From positions 453-64,452 of the forward strand of contig JAUJNP010000016.1 of the NCBI GenBank assembly GCA_030448105.1: a DNA stretch of 64,000 nt, in the 5' to 3' direction. Of this stretch, positions 1 to 9,108 are shown piece by piece. Position numbers and translations under genes: made by a program. Each line of letters begins with the position of its first letter. The first letter of the stretch is position 1. The notes beneath the pieces are model-generated. The model had not been told where the DNA came from. It saw only the letters and a program-made list of their open reading frames with translations, and did no database searches. This stretch comes from Acidimicrobiales bacterium. GTDB taxonomy: Bacteria; Actinomycetota; Acidimicrobiia; Acidimicrobiales; Iamiaceae.

Positions 1-87
1 TCGGGCCCACGCCACCGTGTGCAGGTAGTTGGTGTCGACGAGCGTGCCGTCGACGTCGAAGATCACGCCGTGAGTTGAGATGGCCAT
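1..87 (-). CDS. HAD-superfamily hydrolase, N-terminal fragment (runs off window)
   Basis: Twenty-nine codons from an ATG at 87 run to the window edge. They contain FDVDGTLVDTN, the HAD motif I: the first Asp would be the nucleophile and the second the acid/base. Proteins of this type are usually phosphatases such as phosphoglycolate phosphatase or beta-phosphoglucomutase. The cap domain and motifs II-IV lie outside the window, so the substrate cannot be named. The gene reads away from the tRNA-Leu/fhaA locus. Confidence 0.8.
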   Translation of the reverse strand, partial: MAISTHGVIFDVDGTLVDTNYLHTVAWAR

Positions 88-148
88 TGCCTAGCACGCC
101 CGAGGCAAGGGGCCGGAATCGGACAACCGGGTCTCGTGGCGCGCCGGG

Positions 149-453
149 CTACGACGGCGGCACCAAGCGCTGTGCCGCCTGCTCCGCCGCTCGTGCGTTG
201 GCCATCGTCCGGCGCTCGAGGGGCGGCCCGACCAAGAGGATGACGACCCACACCGCCAGGGAGAACCCGGCGCCGATGGCACCAGCGGCACTCCCCACGG
301 CCACCGCCAGCCCACACTCACGGCAAGGAGGACCCACACCCGCCGCTGGCGAGAGGTCAGCTCGGCCAAGTGCGGGTTGGCCGCGGCGGCTCGAAGGAAG
401 ACCAGGTACATCACCGGCCCGAAGAACAGCCCGCTGACGACCCCGTAGGTCAA
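149..453 (-). pseudogene. Small two-helix membrane protein, frameshifted
   Basis: Two minus-strand frames together make one plausible membrane protein of about 101 residues. The N-terminal part holds a hydrophobic stretch (GVVSGLFFGPVMYLVFL) and ends in VWVLLAVSVG. A different frame then continues with LAVAVGSAAGAIGAGFSLA and a second helix. The joint is at about 311-313, where CCC on the plus strand would need to be CCCC. Adding one base gives 306 nt, a whole number of codons. The start is taken as TTG at 453 behind an AAGGA motif, which is only a guess. No family was recognised. This is either a one-base sequencing or assembly error or a real frameshift. Confidence 0.5.
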
Positions 454-539
454 GGATCCTTGAGCCAGCCAAGTTGTCCCGCACTTCGCCGGGCGCAGCG
501 ATGGCCCTGGGCCCAAGCGACCAAGGAACGGAGGAGGAG

Positions 540-623
<84 letters not shown>

Positions 624-671
624 GAGTAGCCGGGGCACTGTAGCCCAGCGGGTTCGAACACCGACCCTGGG

Positions 672-677
672 TAGGGT
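672..677 (+). promoter_or_regulatory. -10 element of fhaA (leaderless)
   Basis: TAGGGT lies 8 nt before the GTG start of fhaA at 686, the distance expected if transcription begins at or next to the start codon. Confidence 0.5.
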
Positions 678-685
678 GGCCGGCC

Positions 686-1345
686 GTGGGTCTGAAGGGG
701 TTCGAACGGCGCCTGGAGCGCATGATCGAGGGCACCTTCGCGCGGGCCTTTCGCTCCGGGTTGCGGCCGGTGGAGCTCGGTCGGCGGCTGGTGCGGGAGA
801 TGGACGACAACCGCTCGGTCGACGTGCGGGGCCGCACCGTGGTGCCCAACCACTTCACCGTGGAGCTCAGCCCCCAGGACCACGACCAGTTCAGCGACAT
901 CTCCGACTCGTTGGGCCGTGAGCTGGCCGAGGCCGCCCGGGAGCACGCCCGCGACGAGGGCTACCACTTCCTGGGCCCGGTGGAGGTGGTCATCACCGCC
1001 GCGGAGGGGATGCGCACCGGGGCCTTCTCCATCACCGGCCGCCTGAAGGAGGGCCAGGGTGGAGCGGGGGCGGGGTCACTCCTCCTGCCCACCGGCGACC
1101 GGATCCCCCTCGGCGAGGGCACCGTCACCATCGGCCGCCGCCCCACCTCCACCATCGTGCTGGGCGACCCCAACGTGAGCAGGGACCACGCCGAGATCCG
1201 CCCGCACGGCCGGGGCTACGTGATGGTGGACCTGAACAGCACGAACGGCAGCCGGGTCAACGGGGCGCGGGTCGCCAACCAGGTGCTCCAGGACGGCGAC
1301 GAGGTCACCTTCGGCAGCACGTCGATCCGCTTCGAGGCGAGCTGA
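686..1345 (+). CDS. fhaA: FhaA: DUF3662 plus FHA domain phosphothreonine-binding protein
   Basis: 219 residues. Residues 1-115 match the FhaA N-terminal domain (GLKGFERRLERMIEG). A short Gly-rich linker leads to a C-terminal FHA domain (about 135-215) with the signature IGRRPTSTIVLGDPNVSRDH and LNSTNGSRVNG, whose Arg, Ser and Asn bind phosphothreonine. In mycobacteria FhaA is a substrate of PknB and binds the phosphorylated pseudokinase domain of MviN, linking kinase signalling to peptidoglycan precursor export. Mycobacterial FhaA has a long linker between its domains; here the linker is short. First gene of the envelope-signalling operon. Confidence 0.93.
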   Translation: MGLKGFERRLERMIEGTFARAFRSGLRPVELGRRLVREMDDNRSVDVRGRTVVPNHFTVELSPQDHDQFSDISDSLGRELAEAAREHARDEGYHFLGPVEVVITAAEGMRTGAFSITGRLKEGQGGAGAGSLLLPTGDRIPLGEGTVTIGRRPTSTIVLGDPNVSRDHAEIRPHGRGYVMVDLNSTNGSRVNGARVANQVLQDGDEVTFGSTSIRFEAS

Positions 1346-1402
1346 GCGCGGGGACCCCACCCCCACCACCCCCGGGGACCCGGGCCGGTCGCGGCCGGCC
1401 GG

Positions 1403-1408
1403 TAGGCT
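1403..1408 (+). promoter_or_regulatory. -10 element of fhaB (leaderless or nearly so)
   Basis: TAGGCT lies 9 nt upstream of the fhaB ATG at 1418. This suggests fhaB can be transcribed apart from fhaA. Confidence 0.5.
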
Positions 1409-1417
1409 CCCGCGGCG

Positions 1418-1921
1418 ATGTCCGAGCAACTGCTCACCATCCTCAAGCTGTGCCTGCTGGTGCTCCTGTACCTCTTCTTCCTGCGCGTGCTGCGGGCCGT
1501 GTGGGTCGAGATCAAGGGCCCCAAGACCACGGCGCACAAGGCCGCGCCAGCACCGGCGGCGGCCGCACCGGGGCCGGCGATCGCCCCCCCTGCCCCGGCC
1601 GCCCCGCCGAAGGGGCGCCGGGCCCGGCGTGAGGCAGCCCGCGCCCTCACCGTCGTGGAACCGGCCGAGCAGCGGGGTCGCACCTATCCCCTTGGCCAGG
1701 AGCTGACAGTGGGACGGGCGCCGGGCTGCCAGGTGATCGTGGACGACACCTACGCCTCCCAGCTCCATGCCCGCGTCTACGCCCGCGATGGCCGGCTCTT
1801 CGTGGAGGACCTGGGGTCCACCAACGGCACGTGGTTGAACCGCCAGAAGGTCACCGCCCCCACCGTGATGGGCCGGGGCGACCGCCTCCAGGTGGGCAAC
1901 ACCGTGATGGAGCTGGCATGA
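1418..1921 (+). CDS. fhaB: FhaB (FipA-like): membrane-anchored FHA protein
   Basis: 167 residues. One transmembrane helix near the N-terminus (about 7-25, LKLCLLVLLYLFFLRVL) is followed by an Ala/Pro-rich linker and a cytoplasmic FHA domain (about 85-165) with VGRAPGCQVIVDD, ASQLHARV and LGSTNGTWLNRQ. The mycobacterial homologue FipA supports division under stress and is phosphorylated by PknA. It precedes pstP by 13 nt, so kinase, phosphatase and pThr readers are probably co-expressed. Confidence 0.92.
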   Translation: MSEQLLTILKLCLLVLLYLFFLRVLRAVWVEIKGPKTTAHKAAPAPAAAAPGPAIAPPAPAAPPKGRRARREAARALTVVEPAEQRGRTYPLGQELTVGRAPGCQVIVDDTYASQLHARVYARDGRLFVEDLGSTNGTWLNRQKVTAPTVMGRGDRLQVGNTVMELA

Positions 1922-1934
1922 GCGAGCCCACGCC

Positions 1935-3281
1935 GTGACGGGGTTCCGGGTGGGGTCGGCCACCCACACCGGCCGGGTGCGCTCGAACAACCAGGACTCC
2001 AACCTCATCGCCGACCGCCTCCAGCTCTACGCGGTGGCCGACGGCATGGGCGGACACCAGGGGGGCGAGGTCGCCTCCGCGCTGGCGGTGGAGACCCTCG
2101 AGGCGGCGCCCCCCACCGAACCCACCTCCGACGCGCTGGTGGAAGCGGTGAAGCGGGCCAACGCCGCCGTGTTCGCCAGAGCCGGCCAGGAACCGGCGTT
2201 GCGGGGCATGGGCACCACCCTGTGCGCCATCGCTGTCGTGGACTCCGAGGCCGACCCCGACACCACCGAGATCGCCTGGGTGAACGTGGGCGACTCCCGG
2301 GTCTACCTCTACCGCGACGGCGAGCTGCTCCAGCTCAGCACCGACCACAACCTGGTCGAGGACCTGCGCCGCGACGGTCAGCTCACCGACGCCGAGGCGG
2401 CCGTGCACCCCCAGCGCAACATCATCACCCGGGCGCTGGGGATCGACGCCGATGTGCAGGTGGACTCGGGCACCGTCGTCCCCTACGAGGGGGACCGCTT
2501 CCTCCTGTGCAGCGACGGCCTCTTCAACGAGCTCACCCTCGACCAGATGACGGCCACCCTCCGGCGCCTGGCCGACCCCAAGGAGGCGGCCGACGACCTC
2601 GTCCGCCAGGCCAACGAGCACGGCGGCCGGGACAACATCACCTGCGTGGTCGTCGACATCGTCGACGACGACCGGGCCGAGGTGGCTTCCGCCGCCCTCG
2701 CCGGCACCGCCGCTGGCATCGACGCCGACGCCCCCACCCGGGCGGTGCCCGCCGTGGCCGGCTCCGACCCCGACCTGGCCGGGTTCAGCGCCCCCGCCCC
2801 GAGGGACGGCGACCTGCCCTTCGGTCGCCCCAGCGAAGACGTCTACGGCGACCTGAACCGGGCCCGCACGCGCCACGTCACCTGGCGGGTGCTGGCGTTC
2901 GTGCTGGCGGTGATCGTGGTGCTCGGCGTGGCCTTCGGCGCCGTCGGCTGGTACGCCAAGCGCACCTACTACGTGGGCTACGCCGGCACCGAGGTGGCCA
3001 TCTACCAGGGCCAACCCGGGGGCCTGCTCTTCTTCGACCCCGAGGTGAAGGCCCGCACCGGCCTCGACCGCACCGACCTCACCGACGCCGAGGCGCAGGC
3101 CGTCCGCAAGGAGCAGAGCTTCGCCTCCCTCACCGACGCCCGCAGCTTCGCCAACCGGATCCGCGCCGACGTCGAGGACCGCCGGGCCGCCCGCACCACG
3201 ACCACCACCCGGCCGAGGGCCACCACCACCACCCGGCCTCGCACGACCGTCCCGCCCGCGACCCCCACCTCCACGCCATGA
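1935..3281 (+). CDS. pstP: PstP: membrane-anchored PP2C-type Ser/Thr phosphatase
   Basis: 448 residues, GTG start. The PP2C catalytic domain spans about 1-240 with the metal-binding motifs ADGMGGHQGGEVAS, VGDSRVYLYRDG, CSDGLFNEL and GGRDNITCVVV. An acidic/Ala linker leads to a single transmembrane helix (about 316-338). A short extracytoplasmic part ends in a Thr-Arg-Pro-rich tail. It reverses phosphorylation by PknB and of its substrates (PBPs, FHA proteins, CwlM). The stop overlaps the ATG of the next gene (ATGA). Confidence 0.95.
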   Translation: MTGFRVGSATHTGRVRSNNQDSNLIADRLQLYAVADGMGGHQGGEVASALAVETLEAAPPTEPTSDALVEAVKRANAAVFARAGQEPALRGMGTTLCAIAVVDSEADPDTTEIAWVNVGDSRVYLYRDGELLQLSTDHNLVEDLRRDGQLTDAEAAVHPQRNIITRALGIDADVQVDSGTVVPYEGDRFLLCSDGLFNELTLDQMTATLRRLADPKEAADDLVRQANEHGGRDNITCVVVDIVDDDRAEVASAALAGTAAGIDADAPTRAVPAVAGSDPDLAGFSAPAPRDGDLPFGRPSEDVYGDLNRARTRHVTWRVLAFVLAVIVVLGVAFGAVGWYAKRTYYVGYAGTEVAIYQGQPGGLLFFDPEVKARTGLDRTDLTDAEAQAVRKEQSFASLTDARSFANRIRADVEDRRAARTTTTTRPRATTTTRPRTTVPPATPTSTP

Positions 3282-4597
3282 TCGAGCGGCTCCGCCGCAA
3301 CTCCGAGCTCAGCCTGATCCTGCTCGGCGCGGTCATCACCGGTGGCGCCTACACGCTGGCCTCGCTCGGCACCACCGCGTCCATCCCCGCCAACATCGGC
3401 CCGTTCCTCGGGATCATCGTGGCCCTGTTCCTGGCCGCCCACCTGGCCGTGCGCCGCCTCGCAGCCGGGGCCGACGGCATGCTGCTGCCACTGGCCGGTC
3501 TGCTGAACGGCGTCGGCTACGTGTTCATCGCCCGCCTCGACAAGGACCTGGCCGGCCTCCAGGCGCTGTGGACGGCGGTGGGCATCGGCGCGTTCATCCT
3601 CACCCTGGCGATGGTGCGCCGGCCGCGTGACCTCGAGCGCTACCGCTACACGTTCCTCGTGGTCGGCATCGTCTTGCTCATGCTGCCCCTCGTGCCCGGC
3701 GTGGGCCGGGTGATCAACGGCGCCCGCATCTGGGTCAGCTTCGGCCCCATCAACTTCCAGCCCGGGGAGTTCGCCAAGATCGCCCTCGCCGTCTTCTTCG
3801 CCGCCTACCTGGTGGAGAAGCGCGAGCTGCTGGCCATGGCCACCTGGCCCCGCTTCCGCCCGGTGCTACCCGACCCGAAGCACCTGGGCCCGGTGCTGCT
3901 GGCCTGGGGGCTGTCCCTGGTGGTGATGACCGCCGAGAAGGACCTGGGCTCCTCACTCCTCTTCTTCGCGCTGTTCATGGTGCTGCTCTGGGTGGCCACC
4001 GAGAAGGCCGCCTACCTGGTCGTGGGAGCGGGCCTCTTCGGAGCCGGCTCCTACTTCGCCTGGTCCACGTTCTCCCACGTCCAGGACCGGGTCACCTTCT
4101 GGCTCGACCCCTGGTCCGACGCCGCCGACAAGGGGTTCCAGCCCATCCAGGGCTGGTACGCGCTCTCCTGGGGGGGCATCGGCGGAACCGGCTTGGGCCT
4201 GGGCACGCCCACCCGGATCCCCGAGGTGAAGAACGATTTCATCTTCGCCGCCATCGGCGAGGAGCTCGGCCTCTTCGGCGGCACCGCCGTTCTGATCGCC
4301 TTCCTCTTGATGGTGGGCGCCGGCCTGCGCATCGCCACCCGGGCCGACTCCAACTTCGACAAGCTGCTGGCCACCGGCCTCACCGCCCTGCTCGGCATCC
4401 AGACCTTCATCATCATCGCGGGGGTCACCCGCCTCCTGCCGCTCACCGGCGTGACCCTGCCGTTCGTGTCCTACGGCGGCTCCTCCCTGGTGGCGAACTA
4501 CGTGCTGCTGGCGCTGCTGATGCGCATCTCGCACGAGACCTCCCGCCGGGAACGGGCGCGCGAGGTCGAGCGGGACCGAGTGGCGGTGCCGGCGTGA
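3278..4597 (+). CDS. rodA: FtsW/RodA/SpoVE-family SEDS peptidoglycan polymerase
   Basis: 439 residues with about ten transmembrane helices. SEDS signatures include INGARIWVSFGPINFQPGEF and, near the C-terminus, LPFVSYGGSSLVANY. SEDS proteins polymerise lipid II glycan strands and work with a class B PBP, here pbpA immediately downstream. The start ATG at 3278 overlaps the pstP stop, and the gene end overlaps the pbpA GTG. By position it corresponds to mycobacterial rodA; sequence alone does not separate RodA from FtsW. Confidence 0.93.
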   Translation: MIERLRRNSELSLILLGAVITGGAYTLASLGTTASIPANIGPFLGIIVALFLAAHLAVRRLAAGADGMLLPLAGLLNGVGYVFIARLDKDLAGLQALWTAVGIGAFILTLAMVRRPRDLERYRYTFLVVGIVLLMLPLVPGVGRVINGARIWVSFGPINFQPGEFAKIALAVFFAAYLVEKRELLAMATWPRFRPVLPDPKHLGPVLLAWGLSLVVMTAEKDLGSSLLFFALFMVLLWVATEKAAYLVVGAGLFGAGSYFAWSTFSHVQDRVTFWLDPWSDAADKGFQPIQGWYALSWGGIGGTGLGLGTPTRIPEVKNDFIFAAIGEELGLFGGTAVLIAFLLMVGAGLRIATRADSNFDKLLATGLTALLGIQTFIIIAGVTRLLPLTGVTLPFVSYGGSSLVANYVLLALLMRISHETSRRERAREVERDRVAVPA

Positions 4598-6066
4598 ACC
4601 GCCAGATCCGGCGCCTCGGCGTAGCGCTGCTGCTGTGCTTCACCGCGCTGTTCGCCCAGCTCAACTACATCCAGGTGGTGCGGTCCGAGAAGCTGAACGA
4701 CGACCCCCGCAACTCCCGCAAGGTGGTCGCCACCTTCAGCCGGCCGCGCGGCACCATCGTCAGTGCCGACGGCGCCGTGCTGGCCCGCTCGACCGCCTCG
4801 CGGGACCAGTTCAAGTACCAGCGGGAGTACCCCGAGCGCGACCTCTTCGCCCACGTGACCGGCTACCTCAACTTCAACTTCGGGGCCACCGGTCTGGAGG
4901 CCACCTACGGCGACGAGCTGGCCGGTCGAGCCGCCGAGATCGACCTGGCCACCATGTCGGACCTCTTCGTGGACCGGGAACGGGTCGGCAACGTGGCCAT
5001 CACCATCCGCAAGGACGTGCAGGAGGTGGCCCGCACCGCCCTCGGCAACCGGGCCGGCTCGGTCGTCGCCCTCGACCCCAAGACGGGGGCGATCCTCGCC
5101 TTCTGGAGCACCCCCTCGTATGACCCCAACGCCCTCGCCGCCCACGACAAGAGCGCGGGGGCGGCCAAGACCATGCTCGAGGCCTCGCCGGGCAAGCCCC
5201 TCCTGCCCAAGGCCTACCGCGAGACGTTCTTCCCCGGCTCCACCTTCAAGGTCGTCACCGCTTCGGTCGGCCTGGAGAGCGGAAAGGTCGGCCCCGACCA
5301 GCCCGCCTACCCCGCCGCCACCAACTACGACATCGACTTCACCGACAACGAGCTCGACAACTTCGGCGGCGACAGCTGCGGCGGCCCGCTACCGGAGATC
5401 CTGCAGGTGTCCTGCAACAGCGGCTTCGCCGCCATGAGCGCCGACACCGTCGGAGCGCCGGCCATGGTGGCCGGTGCCGAGAAGTTCGGGTTCAACTCCC
5501 GGCCCCCGATCGACCTCCCGGCGGCGGCGATCTCTCGGTTCCCCACCGAGTTCCCCCAGAACCAGGGCAACGGACCCATCGCCCGGGCCGGGATCGGCCA
5601 GGGCGACGTGTCCGCCACCCCGCTGCAGATGGCGCTGGTGGCCGCCGGGGTGGCCAACAACGGCACCATCATGGCTCCCCACCTGCTCGACCAGATCACC
5701 GACGAACGGGGCCGGGTCGTCACCTCCTACGCGCCGCGGGCGTGGCGCACCCCGCTCAACCCGCAGAACGCGGCAGTCATGCGGGGAGCGATGATCGGTG
5801 TGGTGGCGGAAGGGACGGCGACCCGCCTCGCCATCCCCGGCTTCGAGGTCGGCGGCAAGACCGGCACCGCGCAGCTCGGCACGACGCCCCCCAGGTCCCA
5901 CGCCTGGATCATCGGCTTCGCCGGACCCCCCGGTGACGCCAAGGTGGCGGTGGCGGTGATCGTCGAGGGCCAGCCCGGCGCCAGCGAGCAGACCGGCGGC
6001 CGGGTGGCGGCCCCCATCGCCCAGGCGGTCATGGCCAAGATCCTCACCACCCGACCCGGCGGGTAG
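4594..6066 (+). CDS. pbpA: PbpA: class B penicillin-binding protein (transpeptidase)
   Basis: 490 residues. An N-terminal anchor helix (about 9-27) is followed by the PBP dimerisation domain and a transpeptidase domain. The active site holds SxxK (GSTFKV, Ser about 216), SxN (SCNSG, about 273) and KTG (GGKTGTAQ, about 421). It cross-links peptidoglycan and pairs with the SEDS polymerase encoded just upstream. The GTG start overlaps the upstream stop as GTGA. The length is typical for the family. Confidence 0.95.
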   Translation: MNRQIRRLGVALLLCFTALFAQLNYIQVVRSEKLNDDPRNSRKVVATFSRPRGTIVSADGAVLARSTASRDQFKYQREYPERDLFAHVTGYLNFNFGATGLEATYGDELAGRAAEIDLATMSDLFVDRERVGNVAITIRKDVQEVARTALGNRAGSVVALDPKTGAILAFWSTPSYDPNALAAHDKSAGAAKTMLEASPGKPLLPKAYRETFFPGSTFKVVTASVGLESGKVGPDQPAYPAATNYDIDFTDNELDNFGGDSCGGPLPEILQVSCNSGFAAMSADTVGAPAMVAGAEKFGFNSRPPIDLPAAAISRFPTEFPQNQGNGPIARAGIGQGDVSATPLQMALVAAGVANNGTIMAPHLLDQITDERGRVVTSYAPRAWRTPLNPQNAAVMRGAMIGVVAEGTATRLAIPGFEVGGKTGTAQLGTTPPRSHAWIIGFAGPPGDAKVAVAVIVEGQPGASEQTGGRVAAPIAQAVMAKILTTRPGG

Positions 6067-6077
6067 TGGAGGCGCAC

Positions 6078-7712
6078 GTGACCCAGTCCGAGCCCCTCAC
6101 CTACAACGACCGCTACGAGCTCCAGCACCTCATCGCCCGGGGGGGCATGGCCGAGGTGTTCCTCGCCCGCGACCTCCTCCTGGCTCGCCCGGTGGCGGTC
6201 AAGGTGCTGTTCCCCGAGTTCGCCGGCGACCCCAACTTCGTGGCCCGGTTCCGCCGGGAGGCCCAGGCCGCCGCCAACCTGGCCCACCCGAACGTCGTCG
6301 GCGTCTACGACTGGGGCCAGGAGGGCGCCACCTACTACATCGTCATGGAGTACGTGGACGGCAAGAGCCTGTCCGACATCCTGCGCTCGGAGGGGACCCC
6401 GCCGCCCGACGCCGCCGCCGGGATCGCCGCCGACGTGGCCGCCGCTCTGGGGTTCGCCCACCGCAACGGCGTGGTCCACCGCGACATCAAGCCCGGCAAC
6501 ATCATGATCACCGGCACCGGGCACGTGAAGGTGGCCGACTTCGGCATCGCCCGCGCCATCGCCGGCGGCACCGAGGAGAACCTCACCCGCACGGGCTCGG
6601 TGATGGGCACGGCCACCTACTTCTCCCCCGAGCAGGCCCAGGGCCACCCCGTCGACCCCCGCAGCGACCTCTACTCGCTGGGCGTGGTGATGTACGAGAT
6701 GGCCACCGGCCAAGCCCCGTTCAGCGGTGACAGCCCGGTGGCCATCGCCTACAAGCACGTGCAGGAGCGGCCGGTCCCGCCCCGCCTGGTGAACCCGGCG
6801 GTGCCCGAGCCCTACGAGGCCATCACCTTGAAGCTGCTGGCCAAGCAGCCCGACGACCGCTACGCCTCCGCCGAGGACCTGCGGGCCGACCTGCGCCGGT
6901 TCATGCGCGGCCAGCGGGTCAGCGCCACGGCTCCTGCCCGGGTCACGACCCGGGTCCCGGCGGCCGGCCCCACCACAGCCCCCGCCCCCGGGGACACCGC
7001 CGTGCTCGCCCCGGCCGGCGCGACCACCTACACCGACACCCCGGCCGGCCCCCGCCGCACCGGCTGGTTCATCGCCGTGCTGCTCGTGCTCCTGCTCGTG
7101 CTGGCGGGCCTGCTGTTCGCCTTCGCCCGCACGCTCGGCATCATCGGCGGCACCGACAAGGTGGTGGTCCCCTCGGTGGTGGGCGACAACATCTACCTCG
7201 CCGTCGACACCCTGACCAAGGCAGAGCTCGACTACGACCCGGCCAGGGAGGCCAGCTCCACGGTGGAGAAGGGCACCGTTATCCGCCAGGACCCGGCCCC
7301 GGGCGTCGAGGTGGAGGAGGGCACCAAGGTCAACATCGTGTTGAGCAGCGGCCCGCTCGCTCCCGAGACCAAGCCCCTGCCCGACGTGAAGGGGCTGCCC
7401 GAGCAGGTGGCCCGGGACCAGCTGGGCCAGGCCGGGTTCCAGCTGGTCAACATCCGCCAGCAGGAGGACCCGTTCGTGCCCGAGGGCTCGGTGGTCCGCC
7501 AGAACCCGCAGCCCGGGCCCCACCCGGTGGACACCCCGATCGAGCTGGTCGTGTCGTCGGGGCCACCGACGGCCACGTCGGCGCCCACCACCGACGAGCC
7601 GGCCACCACCGACCCGCCCGTCACCGATCCGCCCGTCACCGACCCGCCGCCGACCGATCCGCCCGCCACCGAGCCGTCCACGACCCAGTCGGCGCCCACC
7701 AGCACCCCCTGA
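6078..7712 (+). CDS. pknB: PknB-type receptor Ser/Thr kinase with two PASTA domains
   Basis: 544 residues from GTG at 6078, chosen because GGAGG sits 5 nt upstream; an in-frame GTG at 6066 is less likely. The cytoplasmic kinase domain (about 11-275) has GRGGMAEVF-type loop residues, the AVKVLF lysine, HRDIKPGN and DFG. A transmembrane helix (about 329-350) leads to two PASTA repeats (VVPSVVGDN..., LPDVKGLPEQ...) and a Thr/Pro tail with repeated TDPPVTDPP. PASTA domains sense muropeptides or lipid II. Mycobacteria have pknA and pknB here plus four PASTA repeats; this locus has one kinase and two repeats. Confidence 0.94.
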   Translation: MTQSEPLTYNDRYELQHLIARGGMAEVFLARDLLLARPVAVKVLFPEFAGDPNFVARFRREAQAAANLAHPNVVGVYDWGQEGATYYIVMEYVDGKSLSDILRSEGTPPPDAAAGIAADVAAALGFAHRNGVVHRDIKPGNIMITGTGHVKVADFGIARAIAGGTEENLTRTGSVMGTATYFSPEQAQGHPVDPRSDLYSLGVVMYEMATGQAPFSGDSPVAIAYKHVQERPVPPRLVNPAVPEPYEAITLKLLAKQPDDRYASAEDLRADLRRFMRGQRVSATAPARVTTRVPAAGPTTAPAPGDTAVLAPAGATTYTDTPAGPRRTGWFIAVLLVLLLVLAGLLFAFARTLGIIGGTDKVVVPSVVGDNIYLAVDTLTKAELDYDPAREASSTVEKGTVIRQDPAPGVEVEEGTKVNIVLSSGPLAPETKPLPDVKGLPEQVARDQLGQAGFQLVNIRQQEDPFVPEGSVVRQNPQPGPHPVDTPIELVVSSGPPTATSAPTTDEPATTDPPVTDPPVTDPPPTDPPATEPSTTQSAPTSTP

Positions 7713-7751
7713 GGCGCCCGGCCGGGTCGGGCGGGGGGTCAGGCGGGGGGG

Positions 7752-8339
7752 TCAGGCGGGCGCGCCGACCTGGTCGAGGAAAGTGCGCAGGAGGTCGTGG
7801 CCGGCCACGGTGAGCACAGACTCGGGGTGGAACTGGACGCCCTCCACCGCGAAGCGGCGGTGGCGCAGGCCCATTACCAGGCCGTCGTCGGTCACCGCGG
7901 TGACCTCCAGGTCGGAGGGCACCGAGGCCCGGTCGACCACGAGGGAGTGGTAGCGGGTGGCCTCCAGCGGGTCGGGCAACCCGGCGAACACGCCATCGCC
8001 CGAGTGGCGCACCAGCGACGTCTTGCCGTGCATCACCTGGGGGGCGCGCACCACTTCACCACCGAACACCTGGCCGATGCACTGGTGCCCGAGGCACACC
8101 CCCAGCACGGGCCGGCGCCCGGCAAAGTGGCGGATCACCTCGTTGGAGAGGCCGGCGTCTTCGGGTCGCCCCGGGCCGGGGGAGACCAGCACGGCGTCAG
8201 GGTCGAGGGCGTCGATGTCGGCCAGGGTGAGGGCGTCGTTTCGGTGCACGAGGGGGTCGGCGCCCAACTCCCCGAGGTACTGCACGAGGTTGTAGACGAA
8301 GGAGTCGTAGTTGTCGATCACCAACACGCGGGGGCCCAT
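7752..8339 (-). CDS. trpG: Anthranilate/aminodeoxychorismate synthase glutamine amidotransferase subunit
   Basis: 195 residues, class I glutamine amidotransferase. It starts [17 protein letters not shown], with the oxyanion motif [11 protein letters not shown], the nucleophile Cys in [15 protein letters not shown], and the His/Glu pair in GVQFHPES. It supplies ammonia to TrpE or PabB for tryptophan or folate synthesis; neither partner lies in the window. It converges on pknB, as in mycobacteria. The ATG at 8339 has a TACCCT -10 element 9 nt upstream. Confidence 0.92.
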   Translation of the reverse strand: MGPRVLVIDNYDSFVYNLVQYLGELGADPLVHRNDALTLADIDALDPDAVLVSPGPGRPEDAGLSNEVIRHFAGRRPVLGVCLGHQCIGQVFGGEVVRAPQVMHGKTSLVRHSGDGVFAGLPDPLEATRYHSLVVDRASVPSDLEVTAVTDDGLVMGLRHRRFAVEGVQFHPESVLTVAGHDLLRTFLDQVGAPA

Positions 8340-8348
8340 GGCCCGCGC

Positions 8349-8354
8349 AGGGTA
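8349..8354 (-). promoter_or_regulatory. -10 element of trpG
   Basis: TACCCT (minus strand) lies 9 nt before the trpG ATG, part of the window-wide leaderless pattern. Confidence 0.4.
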
Positions 8355-8425
8355 CCGGCCCCAGCCGGCCGCGCCGTCGGCAGTCGACCGCCCGACCCGG
8401 GGCGGGAGCGCTCCTGTTCGTGTCG

Positions 8426-8431
8426 TAGCCT
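8426..8431 (+). promoter_or_regulatory. -10 element of crgA (leaderless)
   Basis: TAGCCT lies 7 nt before the ATG at 8439, so the transcript probably starts at the initiation codon. Confidence 0.5.
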
Positions 8432-8438
8432 CGGGGCC

Positions 8439-9056
8439 ATGGCCGACAAGCCTCCCAAGGTCCCGGTGACCCCGGCTGAGCCACCCGCCGCCACCAAGGC
8501 CGCGGCCCGCAAGGCGGCCGCCGCCCGCCAGGCCGAGGCCACTTCCGGGTCCGCCCGGCCCGCGAGGGCGACCTCCGGCGCCAAGCGGCGCCCGCCCGAG
8601 GCCCCGGCCGCCAAGGCGGATCCCAGCCCGGCGGGCGGCGCCAAGGTCACCGGCGCCGCCAAGGTCAAGGGCACGGCCAAGTCGGCCGACGCAGCGAAGA
8701 ATGCCGGGGGCACCAAGGCCGCCAGCGCGCCGAAGACCGCCGCGGGCGCCAAGCGAGGCCGGGCCAAGGCCGCCGACCGCAAGGTCGACCCGAAGGCCGC
8801 CGCCCGCAGCGGCAACCCCCGCAAGGCGGCGGCCGCGGCCGCCGAGTCGAGCCGCTACACCCCACCGGTACCCAACTACGCCAAGGTGAGCCCGTGGTAC
8901 GTGCCGGCGGCGATGTTCGCCCTGCTCGGCCTGGGTATGGTCGTCATCTTCCTCAACTACATCGGCTGGCCCTTCGGCGACGCCAGCAATTGGCGCCTGC
9001 TGGCCGGCCTCGGGCTCATCCTCGCCGGGATCGTCACCGCCACCCAGTACCACTGA
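8439..9056 (+). CDS. crgA: CrgA-family division protein with long Ala/Lys-rich N-terminal tail
   Basis: 205 residues. The last 65 are CrgA: a [13 protein letters not shown]-type segment, two transmembrane helices and the end GIVTATQYH. CrgA interacts with FtsZ, FtsQ, FtsI and CwsA at the septum in Actinobacteria. Usual CrgA is about 85-95 residues. Here about 140 extra residues precede it, rich in Ala, Lys and Pro with [12 protein letters not shown]-like units resembling histone H1 or HupB tails. The tail would be cytoplasmic. The ATG is supported by a -10 element 7 nt upstream and by the long uninterrupted compositional block. Confidence 0.88.
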   Translation: MADKPPKVPVTPAEPPAATKAAARKAAAARQAEATSGSARPARATSGAKRRPPEAPAAKADPSPAGGAKVTGAAKVKGTAKSADAAKNAGGTKAASAPKTAAGAKRGRAKAADRKVDPKAAARSGNPRKAAAAAAESSRYTPPVPNYAKVSPWYVPAAMFALLGLGMVVIFLNYIGWPFGDASNWRLLAGLGLILAGIVTATQYH

Positions 9057-9108
9057 GGCTGCCGGCAGCCTCCCCCTCGGTGGCCGTGAAGTTACATCCG
9101 TGTGACGC

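Noticed and set aside
2222-3280. Long open frames overlapping pstP, trxB, gyrA and the GGDEF-EAL genes on other frames or strands
   Set aside because: In DNA with over 70% GC, stop codons are rare in shadow frames. The products are Arg/Pro/His-rich and the real genes in the other frame have clear domains.
6066-6077. GTG at 6066 as start of pknB
   Set aside because: It overlaps the pbpA stop as other joints do, but the GGAGG at 6068-6072 points to the GTG at 6078, directly before the conserved N-terminus.
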